64,000 bases of DNA from Tetragonia tetragonoides (GCA_038025085.1 CM076147.1:24281001-24345000), one strand, 5' to 3'. Positions 47,099 through 58,946 are shown, counted from the first letter of the stretch. Notes: generated from the sequence alone by a model not told the origin. Program-made: numbers and translations.

Positions 47099-49020
47099 GA
47101 GGCATTTTTCGGGAGCAATGAGGTATGCCACGTAGGCGAGAATTTTAAGAGCGCGCCACCTAAGCGAAGATAAAGACAAAAATTAACTGGTGTAAAATGT
47201 TTAGGACTTTTAAAATCCTACTGTTTAGGATTCTTGAGTTAGATAGACCGCTAGAGTTTTATAAGAGTTATACTAGAACTCTGTTAAATATTTGAAATCA
47301 AATATAACTTTTTCTACACATCTCAAAAAATAATAACCTTTATACCATCAAATTCGCATCGAAAAATACTTTAGAACAAGATGCATATACAATATGTATA
47401 AAAAACATGTAAGATCGCATGTATATGTTGGTTCCCGTAAATAAGTTAAAATAATAATAATATTAACAATAAAATTAAGGCTGAAAATTGAAAAAAAAAA
47501 TAGAAATAGAAACAAGAAAATAAAAAGAAGATATTTCACATGTTAGTAACTTAGTAATTAATATATCCAAATCAATTGCCAAATTTTTAACATATCAATC
47601 AATAATATAATATAAAGAAGTTTCATAGTAATAAAGTTTCGGATAATGAAAAAGAGAGATTGAATTGTGCTAAATACTTAGAGTTTTATTGGCGTCATAA
47701 CTACTTTATCTTTGTCTAATATTCAAACTCAAATAAAACTATCCTACACATCTTTAAAAATAATAATATTTACACCATCATATTTATATTGAAAAGTACT
47801 TCGAAATGAGATGCATTTATAATATGTTTACAATAAACTTGTAAGATTGTTTACAATATTAATTTCAGTAAATAAATTTAAAATATGATATTTACTAATA
47901 AAAGAAAAATAAAAACAACAAAACATATAAATTTGAATGCGTGCATCCCACGGGCATCGCGCCACATAGGAATGTCATCTAATCAAGCAATTAAATAAAA
48001 AAGAAATAAAGGTTAGAAAATGAAATATAGAGATTGAGTTGTTATAGACCTCTAGAGTTTTATAGGAGCTATATTAGATCTCTGTCAAATATTTATAAAA
48101 TCAAATATAATTTTTCCTACATGTTTAAAAAAGATTCTGTTAAATCATCCGATTCGCATCGAAAAGTACCTTAAAACGATATTCATTTACAATATGTATA
48201 AGAAACATGTAAGATTGACTTGAAAATAAACTTGAGCAAATATATTTTAAGTCCATGCATAGCCCAAATTTGATTACAGTTGCATCACTTAAGCAATTAG
48301 TCTCAACAAAAAAAAAATTAAAAGCAAGCCACATAAGCCAGAAATATATTTTAGAATATTGAAAGCCAAAAAAAAAAGAAGTGGAGAATGTGATATATGC
48401 CTGTCCTCATGTTCACATTTCACCTTTTATTAATTTGCCTCTCTATTTGCTATCTGCGAAATTAAAAGGCCAAAAGTTGACATGAATGTAATGGGAGACT
48501 AATGAAAGTTTAATGCTTCATATGTATCTAAATTTATTGAGAGGTTGATTCAAGGTTCGCCCCTTCGATATAATATATAGTGTTTGAACATCGATCTAAC
48601 AACGATTTTAAAGTAACCATTTTTGGAGGTGCAATTTGGTTAGAACCCAAATTGTATTTTAGGAGGATTGTGATAACTAATATCTTTTTTTGTTAAACGC
48701 CTCATATAATCACTTCTCCATTTTTTTGAACATTTTTCACCATTTATTCTCCCTACATGATCTCTTTGCTTTCAAGTTTTCTTATTTATTCTAGCAAATC
48801 TTGATTATCCGAGGGACGTGAAAAATAAAGAGAGATCGATTTAAATCAATAACGATAGCATGAAACTAGCATCACTATATAGCATGCATAATTATAATCA
48901 ATTAGAAATTATGATTTATTTTTTTAAGTAAGATGTTAGTGTGCGTATTTCACCAAATAAATATTAATATACAAACATTAATTTCACTCAACCTCTGCAA
49001 CGCACGGGGTTTCAAACTAG
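47041..49020 (+). mobile_element. Helitron-like element 1
   Basis: The right end shows the plant Helitron 3' pattern: GCAACGCACGGGG-type hairpin sequence, then CTAG (49017-49020) followed by T. The left part carries GCCACGTAGGCGAG and CCACCTAAGCG words like those at the start of elements 2 and 3. It is preceded by a long AT tract (47057-47095). The 5' boundary is a guess. No Rep/helicase is encoded. Three copies of an internal module lie at 47221-47413, 47648-47850 and 48025-48220. Confidence 0.5.
47057..47095. repeat. (AT)n microsatellite
   Basis: An uninterrupted TA dinucleotide run of about 19 units at the presumed 5' end of Helitron-like element 1. Confidence 0.9.
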
Positions 49021-49639
49021 TATCTATATATTAGAGACATTTTCTGACAGCATTGGAGGCGTCCACCTAAGCGAGCCATTGTAATAATATTTTAATACAA
49101 ATATAAAATAGAAATAAAATTTTAATATAAATATAAAATATAAATTTATGTTTTGGTATAGAAAATATATACTAAAGTTGTACTTTCCTAAAATATTAAA
49201 GAGTACACTATTAATTAGAGGTTTTGGTATAGAATATATACTAAAGTTGTATTTTCCTAAATCATTAAAGAGTAGACTATTAGATTTTAAAAAGCATATA
49301 ACTTTACTTTCACCGCTTAAAAAATTAAATTTCTTACACTATTGGAACGAGTACGAAATATCCTTTAAAATGAGACTCATTTGTAGTATGTTCTGTTGAT
49401 TTACAATATAAGATGCGTCCACCTAAAAAGGTAATTAGTACTGTAATTAGCTTGACAAGATGACACAACTAAAGAGTTGCAATTTAAAAATAAGAAAAAA
49501 TATACGTATATTAGTTATAAAAATTTAAAAAACAATCTCAAGGTAAAATATAATAAAAAGAGTATGTGTAGAATAAAGAAATAAACGATGAATCTAAAAT
49601 AATTCTAGGTCCAATCTTTAATAGGAAACTTTACCATTA

Positions 49640-50574
49640 GGAAAATTTGCAAAAAGGGTACCTGAGGTTTGAGCTAATTACAAAAAGGGTACCTGTGTTT
49701 TACCTAATAGCAATTAGGGTACCTGTAGTTTGAATTTTGTCTCAAAATCAGTCATTTGGCACACGGAGTTTTATTTCCGTCTAATTTTTCACGTGCTCAT
49801 CATCACATGCTAACTTATTGGGTGAAAAGACTTTAATGCCCTTATGCTTTTGGTGCTTCATTGTTGCCCAACGTTTGTTTTCAACGGTTACAAGATCAAT
49901 GGTTGTGGTTTGATCAAATACTCATCAAAGGCCCAGATTCAAAAGGGGGCAACGGTCAAGAAAAAATTGTCTCATCTTTATAAATTGCCTTTCCTCTTCT
50001 TTTTTTTTTCTCAAATTGTCTTTCCTCAGTTGATGAACACTTCATCAATATATCTCAGTTTTTTCAATATTCAGTCATTTTTTAAAAATACAAAAAAATT
50101 CAGAAAATCCCAAAATAAATCCAAGAGATCAAAAACTACTTCCAAAAGCCCACCTAAAATCTAGTTTAAATACAAAAAATCCCAAAAAATACAGAAAATC
50201 TAAAACAACCAAAAAAAAACCCACAAACCCCCCCCCCCAAAACCCTTATAATTCACACACCACATCCAAAAATCTTTTTTCTGAGGGGAATTAACTTTTT
50301 CAGTTTTTTATTTGTTTTAAGTAAATAAATCTTTTTCTAAAATTTGCTTTTCAATCTTACAAATGCGTACTAATAAATTTAATATAAAGACCCTTTAAAA
50401 ATGGCACGTGATGATGAGCACGTGAAAAATTGGACGAAAATTAAACTCCGTCTGCCACATGACTGCTTTTGAGACGGAATTCAAACTACAGGTACCCTAA
50501 TTGCTATTAGGTAAAACACAGGTGCCCTTTTTGTAATTAGCTCAAACCTCAGGTACCCTTTTTGCAATTTTTCA
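49640..50574. mobile_element. MULE-type MITE with very long inverted repeats
   Basis: The terminal inverted repeats exceed 130 bp: GCAAAAAGGGTACCTGAGG at both ends, each with three spaced GGTACC/GGCACC-containing units. A perfect 9-bp duplication TTACCATTA flanks it (49631-49639 and 50575-50583). Element 3 shows the empty site at about 53168-53176. Long TIRs plus 9-bp duplications define Mutator-like elements. The 106-codon ORF inside (49844-50164) is low-complexity and unrecognised. Confidence 0.88.
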
Positions 50575-50827
50575 TTACCATTATCATCTATAATTTTATA
50601 ACTGTACGTAATATATTGACCCCCATGTTATTTTAGGGCTCCGATTTATGTTCCCTTCAAATTATTAATGTACTCCTTTCGGACCACAAATAAAATTACA
50701 TTGGACTTTTTGCGTTCTTCAAGGCAATACTTTGACAGCATATAACTTTGAAAAAACAAGCAAGCATTAAAATATGTTTTGCTATTCTAAGGTTTACGTC
50801 TAGAACTTCTTTCTTTTTTGAAAAGTA

Positions 50828-51106
50828 GGCTCCGTTTGATTCACCTGGATGAAACTGAACTGAAATGAACTGAACTGAATTGATTTTTTAAACTTGACCG
50901 TTAACCATTTAAAAAATTTATCCAAACATAATCAATATTAGACTCATTTGAAAGCATGCTTTGAGATCTTTTCGATTACATAATTATCATCATGAAATTA
51001 TTTCGAAATAAAAAGTTATACGAGTAATAAAGTTACACATGAACTGAACTGGACTGGTCTGAACTGGACTGAATTTAAGTAAAATTAAGGTGAATCAAAC
51101 AGAGTC
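50828..51106. mobile_element. Harbinger-like MITE rich in ACTGAA repeats
   Basis: Ends GGCTCCGTTTGATTCACC and, in reverse complement, GACTCTGTTTGATTCACC. GTA lies on both sides (50825-50827 and 51107-51109), and the related element 3 lacks the insert. Body of ACTGAACTGAA repeats and size (279 bp) match the element at 3035-3310. Confidence 0.7.
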
Positions 51107-51538
51107 GTAGTTATGTATACATTCGACATTTAAACTGATTTTACCATAAAAGAAGGATCATATCTTTGGAAGGTTAGTTGTACACTTATATCAACATAAG
51201 AGCATTGGTGTACCAACATCAAGTATAGAAAGACTTTGAAACTATTATCTCTTGGATCATGTAACATATGGGATGAGTTAATTAATAGTTAATTGAAATT
51301 GATGATAAGAGTTTAAATTAGATAAGATCCCCTATAAAGTCATAATAGTAATCTTATTATATGGCATTCACGATATTAAATAGATTCTATAAATATTTAT
51401 CCATATATTACTAATAGTTTTTCATAAGTGACAATTACACTTTGATCTTTCGATGAGATTAATAATCACGTTAAATTAATTTTATTATATAATCACAGTC
51501 TGTGCAACGCACGGGCATACTTACGGGCATCCACCTAA

Positions 51539-51937
51539 TTATTATTTAAGCCAATCAAAATGAGATTTTTGTGGGTGCAACATTGAATTTCATAATGACC
51601 CTAAGTGTAAGAACTAATCCATGTATTGCACGAGCTTAATTATTAAGGACTACATATAATAGATTAACTAATACAAGCTCTTAAAAGTGAGTAAAACCAC
51701 CCAACTAAGGGGCATATATAATAGGATGTTCCTTGCCAAGTACACAGCGGAATCAGCTTGATGAGCAATCAACCCAAAAAATACTCCAGTGAGCACAACA
51801 TTTTCCGCTTAGAGCCGGATGACAAATTAATCCATCACAACATGGATCTAAACCCAGTTCGCAGTGCTCACCTTTGAGAATACACAATCCCTGTCCCAAC
51901 GCCAAATCTGCATGCTTACAATTTACAATGAATAATT
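51539..51937. other. Spacer between the two oppositely oriented Helitron ends
   Basis: Unique-looking sequence of about 400 bases without a gene or repeat that I recognise. Confidence 0.4.
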
Positions 51938-52326
51938 AGGTGGATGTCCGTGAGTATGCTCGTGCGTTGCACGGACTGTGATTATATCATAAAATTAATA
52001 TGACATTATTATAATCTCATCGGAAAATCAAAGTGTAATTGTCACTTATGAAAAACTATTACTAATATATGGGTAAATATTTATATAATCCATTTAATAT
52101 CATGAATGCCATATAATAAGATTACTATGACTTTATAGGGCATCTTATCTAATTTAAACTCTTATCATCCATTTCAATTAACTATTAATTAACTCATTCC
52201 ATATGTTAGTTACATGATCCAAGAGCTAATAGTTTCAAAGTCTTTCTATGCTTGATGTTGGTACGTCAATGCTCTTATGTTGATATAAGTGTACAACTAA
52301 CCTTCCAAAGATATGATCCTCCTTTT
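51938..52326 (-). mobile_element. Inverted 3'-terminal fragment of the Helitron family
   Basis: The segment is the reverse complement of the last 400 bases of element 2 (about 51130-51538), with many point differences. On the minus strand it ends CATCCACCTAA plus TTATT. It is joined directly to element 3 at 52327, and its 5' part is missing. Confidence 0.7.
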
Positions 52327-53852
52327 TAGAGACATTTTCTGACAGCATTGGAGGCGTCCACCTAAGCGAGCCATTGTAATAAAGTTTTAATATAAATATA
52401 AAATAGAAATATATGTTTTGGTATAGATTATACTCCCTCCGTCCCACAATATAAGTCGTTTTAGAAAATTGGGTTTTTTCCATTTTATAAGTCATTTTAG
52501 AGTTCCAAAAAACCATTTATTATTTTTTACCCATTATACCCTTGTTTCACATTACCTCATTAATTACTCACTTTTTTGCTAAATACAAAATCAATGGGTA
52601 AACTAGTCAAGTTTAATTATTTTTGGTAGAATTGAGACTATTTAATAACTTTCTTAATTCGTGTGCAAAAACCTTAAACGACTTATATTATGGGACGGAG
52701 GGAGTATATACTAAAGTTGTACTTTCCTAAATCATTAAAAAGTACACTATTAATTAGAGGTTTTTGTATAGAATATATATACTAAACTTGTACTTTCCTA
52801 AATCATTAAAGAGTAGACTATTAGATTTTAAAAGGCATATAACTTTACTTTCACTGCTTAAAAAATTAAATTTCTGACACCATTGGAACGATTACGAAAT
52901 ATCCTTTAAAATAATATTCATTTGTAGTATGTTCTATTGATTTACAACGTTAGGTGCGTCCACCTAAAAAGGTAATAAGTAATTAGCTTGACAAGTTGTC
53001 ACAACTAAAGAGTTGCAATGTAAAAATAAGAGAAAAGATACGTATATTAGTTATAAAAATTTAAAAAGCAATATCAAGGTAAAATATAATAAAAAGAGTA
53101 TGTGTAGAATAAAGAAATAAACGATGAATTTAAAATGATTCTAGGTCCAATCTTTAATAAGAAATTTTATCATTATCACGCATAATTTTATAACTGTACG
53201 TAATATATTGATCCCCCATTTTATTTTAGGGCTCCAATTTATGTTCCCTTCAAATTTATAATTATTAATGTACCCCTTTCGGGTCACAAATAAAATTACA
53301 TTGGACTTTCTGCGTTCTTCAGGGTAGTACTTTGACCGCATATAACTTTGAAAAAACAAGCAAGCATTAAAATATGTTTTGCTATTCTAAGGTTTACGTC
53401 TAAAACTTCTTTATTTTTTGTAAATTAGTTATGTATACGTTAGACATTTAAGCTCATTTTACCATAAAATAAGGATCATATATTTGGAATGTCAGTTGTA
53501 CACTTATATCAACATAAGAGCATTGGCGTACCAACATCAAGCATAGAAAGAATTGAAACTATTACCTCTTGGATCATGTAACATATGGGATGAGTTAATT
53601 AATAGTTAATTGAAATTGATGATTAGAGTTTAAATTAGATAAGATGCCCGATAAAGTCATAGTAATCTTATTGTATGGCATTCATGATATTAAATGGATT
53701 ATATAAATATTTATCCATATATTACTAATAGTTTTTCATAAGTGACAATTACACTTTGATTTTTCGATGAGATTAACAATCACTTTATATTAATTTTATT
53801 ATATAATCACAGTCCGTACAACGCACGGGCATACTCATGGGCATCCACCTAG
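52327..53852 (+). mobile_element. Helitron-like element 3
   Basis: Begins TAGAGACATTTTCTGACAGC, identical to element 2 a few bases in from its start, so the TC terminus is lost. It ends GGGCATCCACCTAG followed by T (CTAG 53849-53852). It contains a Stowaway MITE (52433-52704) but neither MITE of element 2. It is non-coding. Confidence 0.65.
52433..52704. mobile_element. Stowaway MITE
   Basis: The 272-bp element has termini CTCCCTCCGTCCCACAATAT and, in reverse complement, CTCCCTCCGTCCCATAATAT. TA flanks both ends. This is the classic plant Stowaway (Tc1/mariner) consensus end. Confidence 0.92.
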
Positions 53853-54746
53853 TAATTCTATAATCTTAAATCATTATGGACGAATCTTTTACCTTGAATA
53901 ATCGAATTTATAAAGCAAAATAATGAACAATCTTACTGAAATTGACACTTTTAGTTACTCTAGTTCTCCATTCAATTCAATTTTAGCTTTTATTTTATTC
54001 ATTGGACTTAGGGTTTGTGACTTGCTTAAGGGAAGAACAGGTACTGGTTGTCTGGTTGGGAGGTGGTGGCGGTCCCGGTTTGGGTGAGGCTGTCACGGTC
54101 GGGAGTGGCAGCGGCAGCCAACGCTCATCTGGTGGCGGTAGATCGACTGGGTGGTTAATGGTGCCGTCGACCGATCATCGTCATGACAATGTCATGTCAA
54201 TGGCAGTGGACTCGTGAGCTACAACTGAGCATGGTGGCTATGAACTACTAAATGAGAATATGAGCTACAAATTAAAGGCCATACATTTTCAATGTTCCTT
54301 TTCGGTGCAGATCCATTTTGAAATATTTGGTAGTATATGATTTGGGTTATGCATGGAATGAAATCACTAAACAGAAGCCTTCACACTTGATAATGACATT
54401 GAACAGAGAAGTGGGACTTGATAGGGAGAGAGAGAGAGGAGGGGGAGAGAGAAAGGGGTGGGTATTATGTTAGGAGTATTTCAGGAAAAACAAATTTGCG
54501 TTTATTAATTTAAGATTTACACTTAGCAATCCCCTAAATGAATCCATGTTAATAAGGTCTTGGTCTAATGGTCAAGATTGACATCCTGATATATTAGGTC
54601 TCAGTTTCGAATTCCCTATTGTACTAAGTCCATAGCTTGGGAATTGTGACTATTGGTGTCTTGCTTTGGGAAACTACATGTGAGGATAAAGGATTCTAAA
54701 AAATTTGTGGTAGTTGTAAAGTCAGTCCTTAAAACTACCATTTTTA
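53853..54746. other. Intergenic sequence with a GC-rich patch and a possible SINE
   Basis: A GC-rich, GGT/GGC-repeat patch (about 54050-54200) stands out against AT-rich flanks but shows no recognisable protein. At 54550-54620, TGGTCTAATGGTCAAGATTG and GGTCTCAGTTTCGAATTCC look like A- and B-boxes of a tRNA-derived SINE. A GA-rich run lies at 54430-54460. Confidence 0.4.
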
Positions 54747-55035
54747 GGCTACGTTGGGCACAAACAACTAGGAGTTTTTCAATAAAAGCTATTGCTTGAA
54801 CCTTGTAACTAGTTTTTTTTACTCTCAACCACCAAATAGTTTGTCAGATTATTTGCAATTTGTAAGTACAACTACAACTAATTTTGTGAAGTTATCCATA
54901 CTAACTTTCACTTGCAGCTACAACTACAGTCAGTTTATTACCATTTCGTAGCAACTTTCAACAATCTTTTACTAATTTTTCTCCTCTTTTAACATGTTAT
55001 AGTTTTAACTACAACTGATTTTGCCAAACATAGCC
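54747..55035. mobile_element. MITE-like element, about 290 bp
   Basis: Ends GGCTACGTTGGGCA and, in reverse complement, GGCTATGTTTGGCA form imperfect inverted repeats, with TTA/TTT flanks that could be a mutated 3-bp duplication. The interior has repeated CAACTACAACT words. Superfamily uncertain, perhaps Harbinger. Confidence 0.5.
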
Positions 55036-55195
55036 TTTAATGTTTCTTTAGGATAAATTAAATCCATATAAATGTCTAAATCAGAGATCCTAACTTACTA
55101 CACCAACCTTTCTTTTTTTTTTAGTGGACAAATCTTTCTTTTAGTAAATAAATTTGGTTTCTTTTTGTTTTCGTTTGGTGCTAAATAGGACTGGT

Positions 55196-55744
55196 CCTCT
55201 CTCTCTCTCTCCCTCCTCTCGAAAAACTCTCGCCTCTTTTTTGTTTAGGGGCTACCATTAGTGATTCTTCGCTTAGTGATTTTTCGCTAATGGTAAACCC
55301 TAATTCTTTTCATTTCATTATTTTGTTCTGTTGTTTAGTTTTATTATGTCGAATAATTTCAGTCTCTCCATCTGTGAGAGTTAGTTTGTCCCTTTCACTA
55401 GATTCAGCTATCACTCACTTTTTGAGAGTAATGTTAGTTTTCCATTTTATCGTTCCTATGGTATTTTGACGGATCTATTCTATCAAGAGGTTATCCATGA
55501 TGTTAAATCGAAGCATTCAAAGCTATAGCAGAGTCTTCCGCGAAAAAGCTGTAATATGGAAAACATCGATTAAATGCAAGCCGGTCGGAATTGTTGAATC
55601 TCTAATGCTATATAGCTTCTTCATTTGAATGTATTATAAAGTTTTAGATCTATTTCTTGTTGAATTCAATCCTTCTTGTAAGTTCCTATGGCTCTCAATT
55701 AATGAAATTCTACTTCCCCTCCCCAAAAAAAAAAAAAATAAAAA
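55196..55744 (+). mobile_element. Non-autonomous retroposon, copy 2 (A-tailed)
   Basis: Flanked by a 13-bp duplication with one mismatch (AAATAGGACTGGT at 55183-55195, AAATAGAACTGGT at 55745-55757). It ends in a long A-run (from about 55725) preceded by AATGAAATTCTACTTCCCC, a LINE-like 3' end. It starts with a CT-rich stretch and shares ordered blocks with 26756-27340. No coding. Confidence 0.7.
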
Positions 55745-55757
55745 AAATAGAACTGGT

Positions 55758-56385
55758 AGTTAGTATAATAGTATGCATCTATCTCGTAGTTAGGTATTGT
55801 AAATTTGCAATCTAGTCCCTCAGATTTGGTTATTTACATGAAGAACACAAGTACTAAAAAGTTGCATCAAAACCTTCTATTATTGTTTTTCATTTTACTT
55901 TTATGTAACCTGTTTTTTCAATTTTAATGGCATGCTTTGAATGAGTGTGATGAAATAACGGTGGTAACAGAGCAAATTAAAAGATAAAATGGTGAAAAGT
56001 TGAAGGTGGATTAACTTCTTTTTTTTTTTTTTTGTAAGGTAATAAAGTGATATAGGGGAAGGTAACTATGAGACTCTCCTTCCAAGAGTTATCCCTAGTG
56101 TATCCTTATAGAGAATTTGCCTAAACTCTCTTGACGAAGGTGTGTCATAGAAACATTTAGTTGGACAAGAGTGCTCATGATTCGCCATCCTTAATGCACT
56201 AAGGGGAAGAATAAGCGGAAATGAGGGAGTTGTTAACCTAGGAGGAGGGTGATTAATTTTGACCCTAAATGGGAGTAACTATTACTCTCCATTACTACTT
56301 AAAATCCAACCCCACCACTGTCCACCACCTCCACCTCTTATTTTACTCTTAAATTAAAATTTCTCCGTTACACCTTAATATATTA
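55758..56385. other. Intergenic, possible minus-strand LINE tail
   Basis: A T-run at 56021-56036 followed by GTAAGGTAA looks like the poly-A end of a minus-strand retroelement, as also seen at about 26358-26385. No coding was seen. Confidence 0.35.
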
Positions 56386-56673
56386 CTCCCTCCGTCCCTA
56401 ATTCTTCTTCTCACTTTCCTTTTTTAGTCCGTCTCAAAATCATCTTCTCCTTACCTTATTTAGTAACTTTTTTTTGTGTTAAATCCCTATACTACCCCTC
56501 ACTCACTACTCATTAATTACTTAATTTTGACCCAAATTATTTTTTCACCCAAATTAAACTAATTTACCCAAACACCATCTCCATCATTTACCCAAACATC
56601 ATCTCTCTCTCTCTCCTATCCATCTCCATCTCCATCTCCATCAGTTGTCATTTACCCATTTACCCAAACACCA

Positions 56674-56718
<45 letters not shown>

Positions 56719-57309
56719 CTCAAACTCATTCTCCTATCTCCATCTTCCCCAGTCCCCACGAACCCACACCAGTCACCACCACCGCCACACTGCTACACCA
56801 CCACCCCAGGCCACGACCCCACAACACCGCCACCACAACAGACCACCACACTGCACCACCACCGCTACCACCACACCACACCAGATCGCACCAACACACC
56901 CAGATCGACAACCACACCACCACCACGAACCCAAGACCACCACCACGAACCCACGACACCACCACCACGAACCCACGACAACCACCAGATCGAACACGTA
57001 CCACCAAGAACCCACCCCACCACCACCAAATCGACAACCACCACCCGACCCCACCACCAAATCGACTACCACCACCAAGAACCCACCCCACCAAATCGAC
57101 AACCACCACCAAAGTTTTTATCTTTTTCTTATTTTTATTTTTCTTCTCTGTTTAACTGGAGTAAACAGGCCCCTTGTGACTTGTGGTCCCAAATTTCTCT
57201 CTCTTAACTCACTAAATAAGGGGCAAAGGAGGAAAGTGTTGGCTCATTTGACATTTTCTTAGTAACCATGCCATTTTTTGATGAGAAGAACATTTAGGGA
57301 CGGAGGGAG
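56386..57309. mobile_element. Large Stowaway-like MITE with (CCA)n-rich cargo
   Basis: Ends CTCCCTCCGTCCCTAA in both orientations, flanked by TA (56384-56385 and 57310-57311). At 924 bp it is large for Stowaway. Inside are a (CT)n run (56676-56714) and a long CCA/CAC-rich stretch (about 56760-57110). This stretch yields a 205-codon plus-strand ORF of His/Pro/Thr repeats and Gly/Val-rich minus-strand ORFs, best read as low-complexity sequence rather than genes. Confidence 0.8.
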
Positions 57310-58574
57310 TACTTTGTTGCAAGATAAGAAAAATAATCGGCTAGTTCAATAATAAAGGGATAAGGGTAGTAAATATAAGTTTTGAACTCTAATTAATCTA
57401 GCGGGTGAAATTAAATATCACCACCTACTTAACTAAATATCATCCGTATTCGATTTGAGTTGTCATTTTTACCCTTTTTTAGATTTCGAAAAATTTAAAG
57501 TGTTTCAGTGTTAAACCACCGCTTTGCTTATTTGATGTTACCTAACCAATACAATATTTTCAAATCATTTATGTTTTCCAAATACTCCAAAAATCACCCC
57601 CTATTTTTAAGGGTGTATTAGAAGATTACAAAGCCATGTGATGTTACTGAAAAATACGAGGCCCACAGTTGTTTAATATTGGGTGTGTAAAATAAACCCG
57701 AGATTAGCTTTTAATAGTTGAGAAAATCAGCGGTTAAGGTTTCCCCTCTGTCCTTCCACCTTTTCATTTTCTCGCTCTCATTTATTTCTCATGTTCTCAC
57801 TTCTGCTACGTCCTACCTCCAATTTTCACTCCATTACTATTATTACAACATAAATTAAGAACACAAATTAACAACACAAATTTAATAATTCTTCCCATTA
57901 TCAATATTACTTTTTGCCAATAAATTCCAATGTTATGTTATGTGCTTTTAATTTTTTCAATTTATAGCACTTAATTTGTGAAAAATTAAGAAAAAAGTGG
58001 AAAAAAGCAAACCGAAAAACAAAACAAAGGGGTCTTGAATACTTCATCCAACACTACATGAAGGTTGGAGGTTTCATCCAACACTATGCAGGGCGCTCCG
58101 TCCAACACACCCTAAAAGATTTAGTGCATTTAGACAGAGGAGTTTGCCTAACTCAAGAGGTCAAGTGTATTGGGCATAGACATAACATCCAACCAAACCC
58201 GGTGGGAGCCTCTCTCCATGCGATTTCTTCCTCTTGTTTATGGGATTCTCGGTCTGAATCAAGAAGAAAGCAGGTTGTGGCACTTTAACAGGAGTATCAT
58301 TTTGCTCGATTCTTATGTGTCCAAAAAGATGAGGGTTTTCTAATTTTAAACATTTTATAAATCAAGAGGTATAATAAATATCTTAAGTCAAAAAGGGTGT
58401 ATTTAATTAAGTGACACCTATTTTTTGTTTTTTTTGGTGCAAGAGAGGGGCAAGCCCCAAACTAAGTAGCCCTAACACTAATACTACGTGACCAAGTCAC
58501 ACCTATTACATTCTCAAGAAGAATGGAATGGAGATTAGGAGGGGGTGGGGGGAAATTAAAATAAATAAATATTT
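57310..58574. other. Intergenic, no gene recognised
   Basis: AT-rich sequence. A 76-codon ORF at 58058-58288 has no recognisable family. No clear terminal repeats were found. Confidence 0.45.
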
Positions 58575-58727
58575 TTTTTTGGTCAATAAAAATTGTTTTA
58601 TTAATCATATGAGGAGTTTAAGTACAGCTGGTTGTTTGACTCTCCAACCAGTTTTACAAGAAAACAAACTCTAAGGCCAAGAGATCACCCACAAAGCACG
58701 GGACTCTTTGGCATTTTACAAAGCAGG
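58575..58727 (-). mobile_element. Short 5'-truncated LINE tail
   Basis: On the minus strand it ends TTAATAAAACAATTTTTATT then GACC and a poly-A (T-run on plus). A 10-bp duplication ATAAATATTT flanks it (58565-58574 and 58728-58737). Confidence 0.65.
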
Positions 58728-58764
58728 ATAAATATTTAGCACTAGTTAATCTAATGTAAGTCAC

Positions 58765-58946
58765 TAACCAATAAGTGGTTGGTGTGAGTGGTTTAGCACT
58801 TTCATTCCATAAGCAAGGTTGAAAGTTAGAATCTTGTGAATGGAGAAACTACTTAGTGGGAGCACATTACCCTTTTGTAAACTTATACGGTGCAAACAGG
58901 ATTATCCTTTTGGCCGAACCCGTGGTTAAACCCAAAAAAAAAAAAA
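58765..58946 (+). mobile_element. SINE-like element with poly-A tail
   Basis: AGTGGTTTAGCACTTTCATTCC and GGTTGAAAGTTAGAATC stand at A-box/B-box spacing. A non-coding body (ending TTATACGGTGC ... GGATTATCC ... GTGGTTAAACCC) precedes a 15-base A-run (about 58932-58946). Layout and size (about 180 bp) fit a tRNA-derived SINE. The target duplication was not resolved. Confidence 0.5.

Larger units (their letters stand above)
49023..51538 (+). mobile_element. Helitron-like element 2
   Basis: Begins TCTATATATTAGAGACATTT, preceded by A, and ends with CGCACGGGCATAC ... GGGCATCCACCTAA followed by T. These are the TC...CTRR ends and A/T insertion site of Helitrons. It abuts element 1 almost directly. 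It is non-coding and holds a MULE MITE (49640-50574) and a Harbinger-like MITE (50828-51106). Without them it is about 1.3 kb and aligns with element 3. Confidence 0.65.

Noticed and set aside
49844..50164. 106-codon ORF in the MULE MITE as a transposase
   Set aside because: It is Lys/Ser/Phe-rich low complexity with no DDE or zinc motif.
56726..57112. Gly/Val/Trp-rich minus-strand ORFs of 109-128 codons and a His/Pro/Thr plus-strand ORF
   Set aside because: They are translations of a CCA/CAC repeat tract inside a Stowaway-like MITE; open frames on both strands are expected from such composition.
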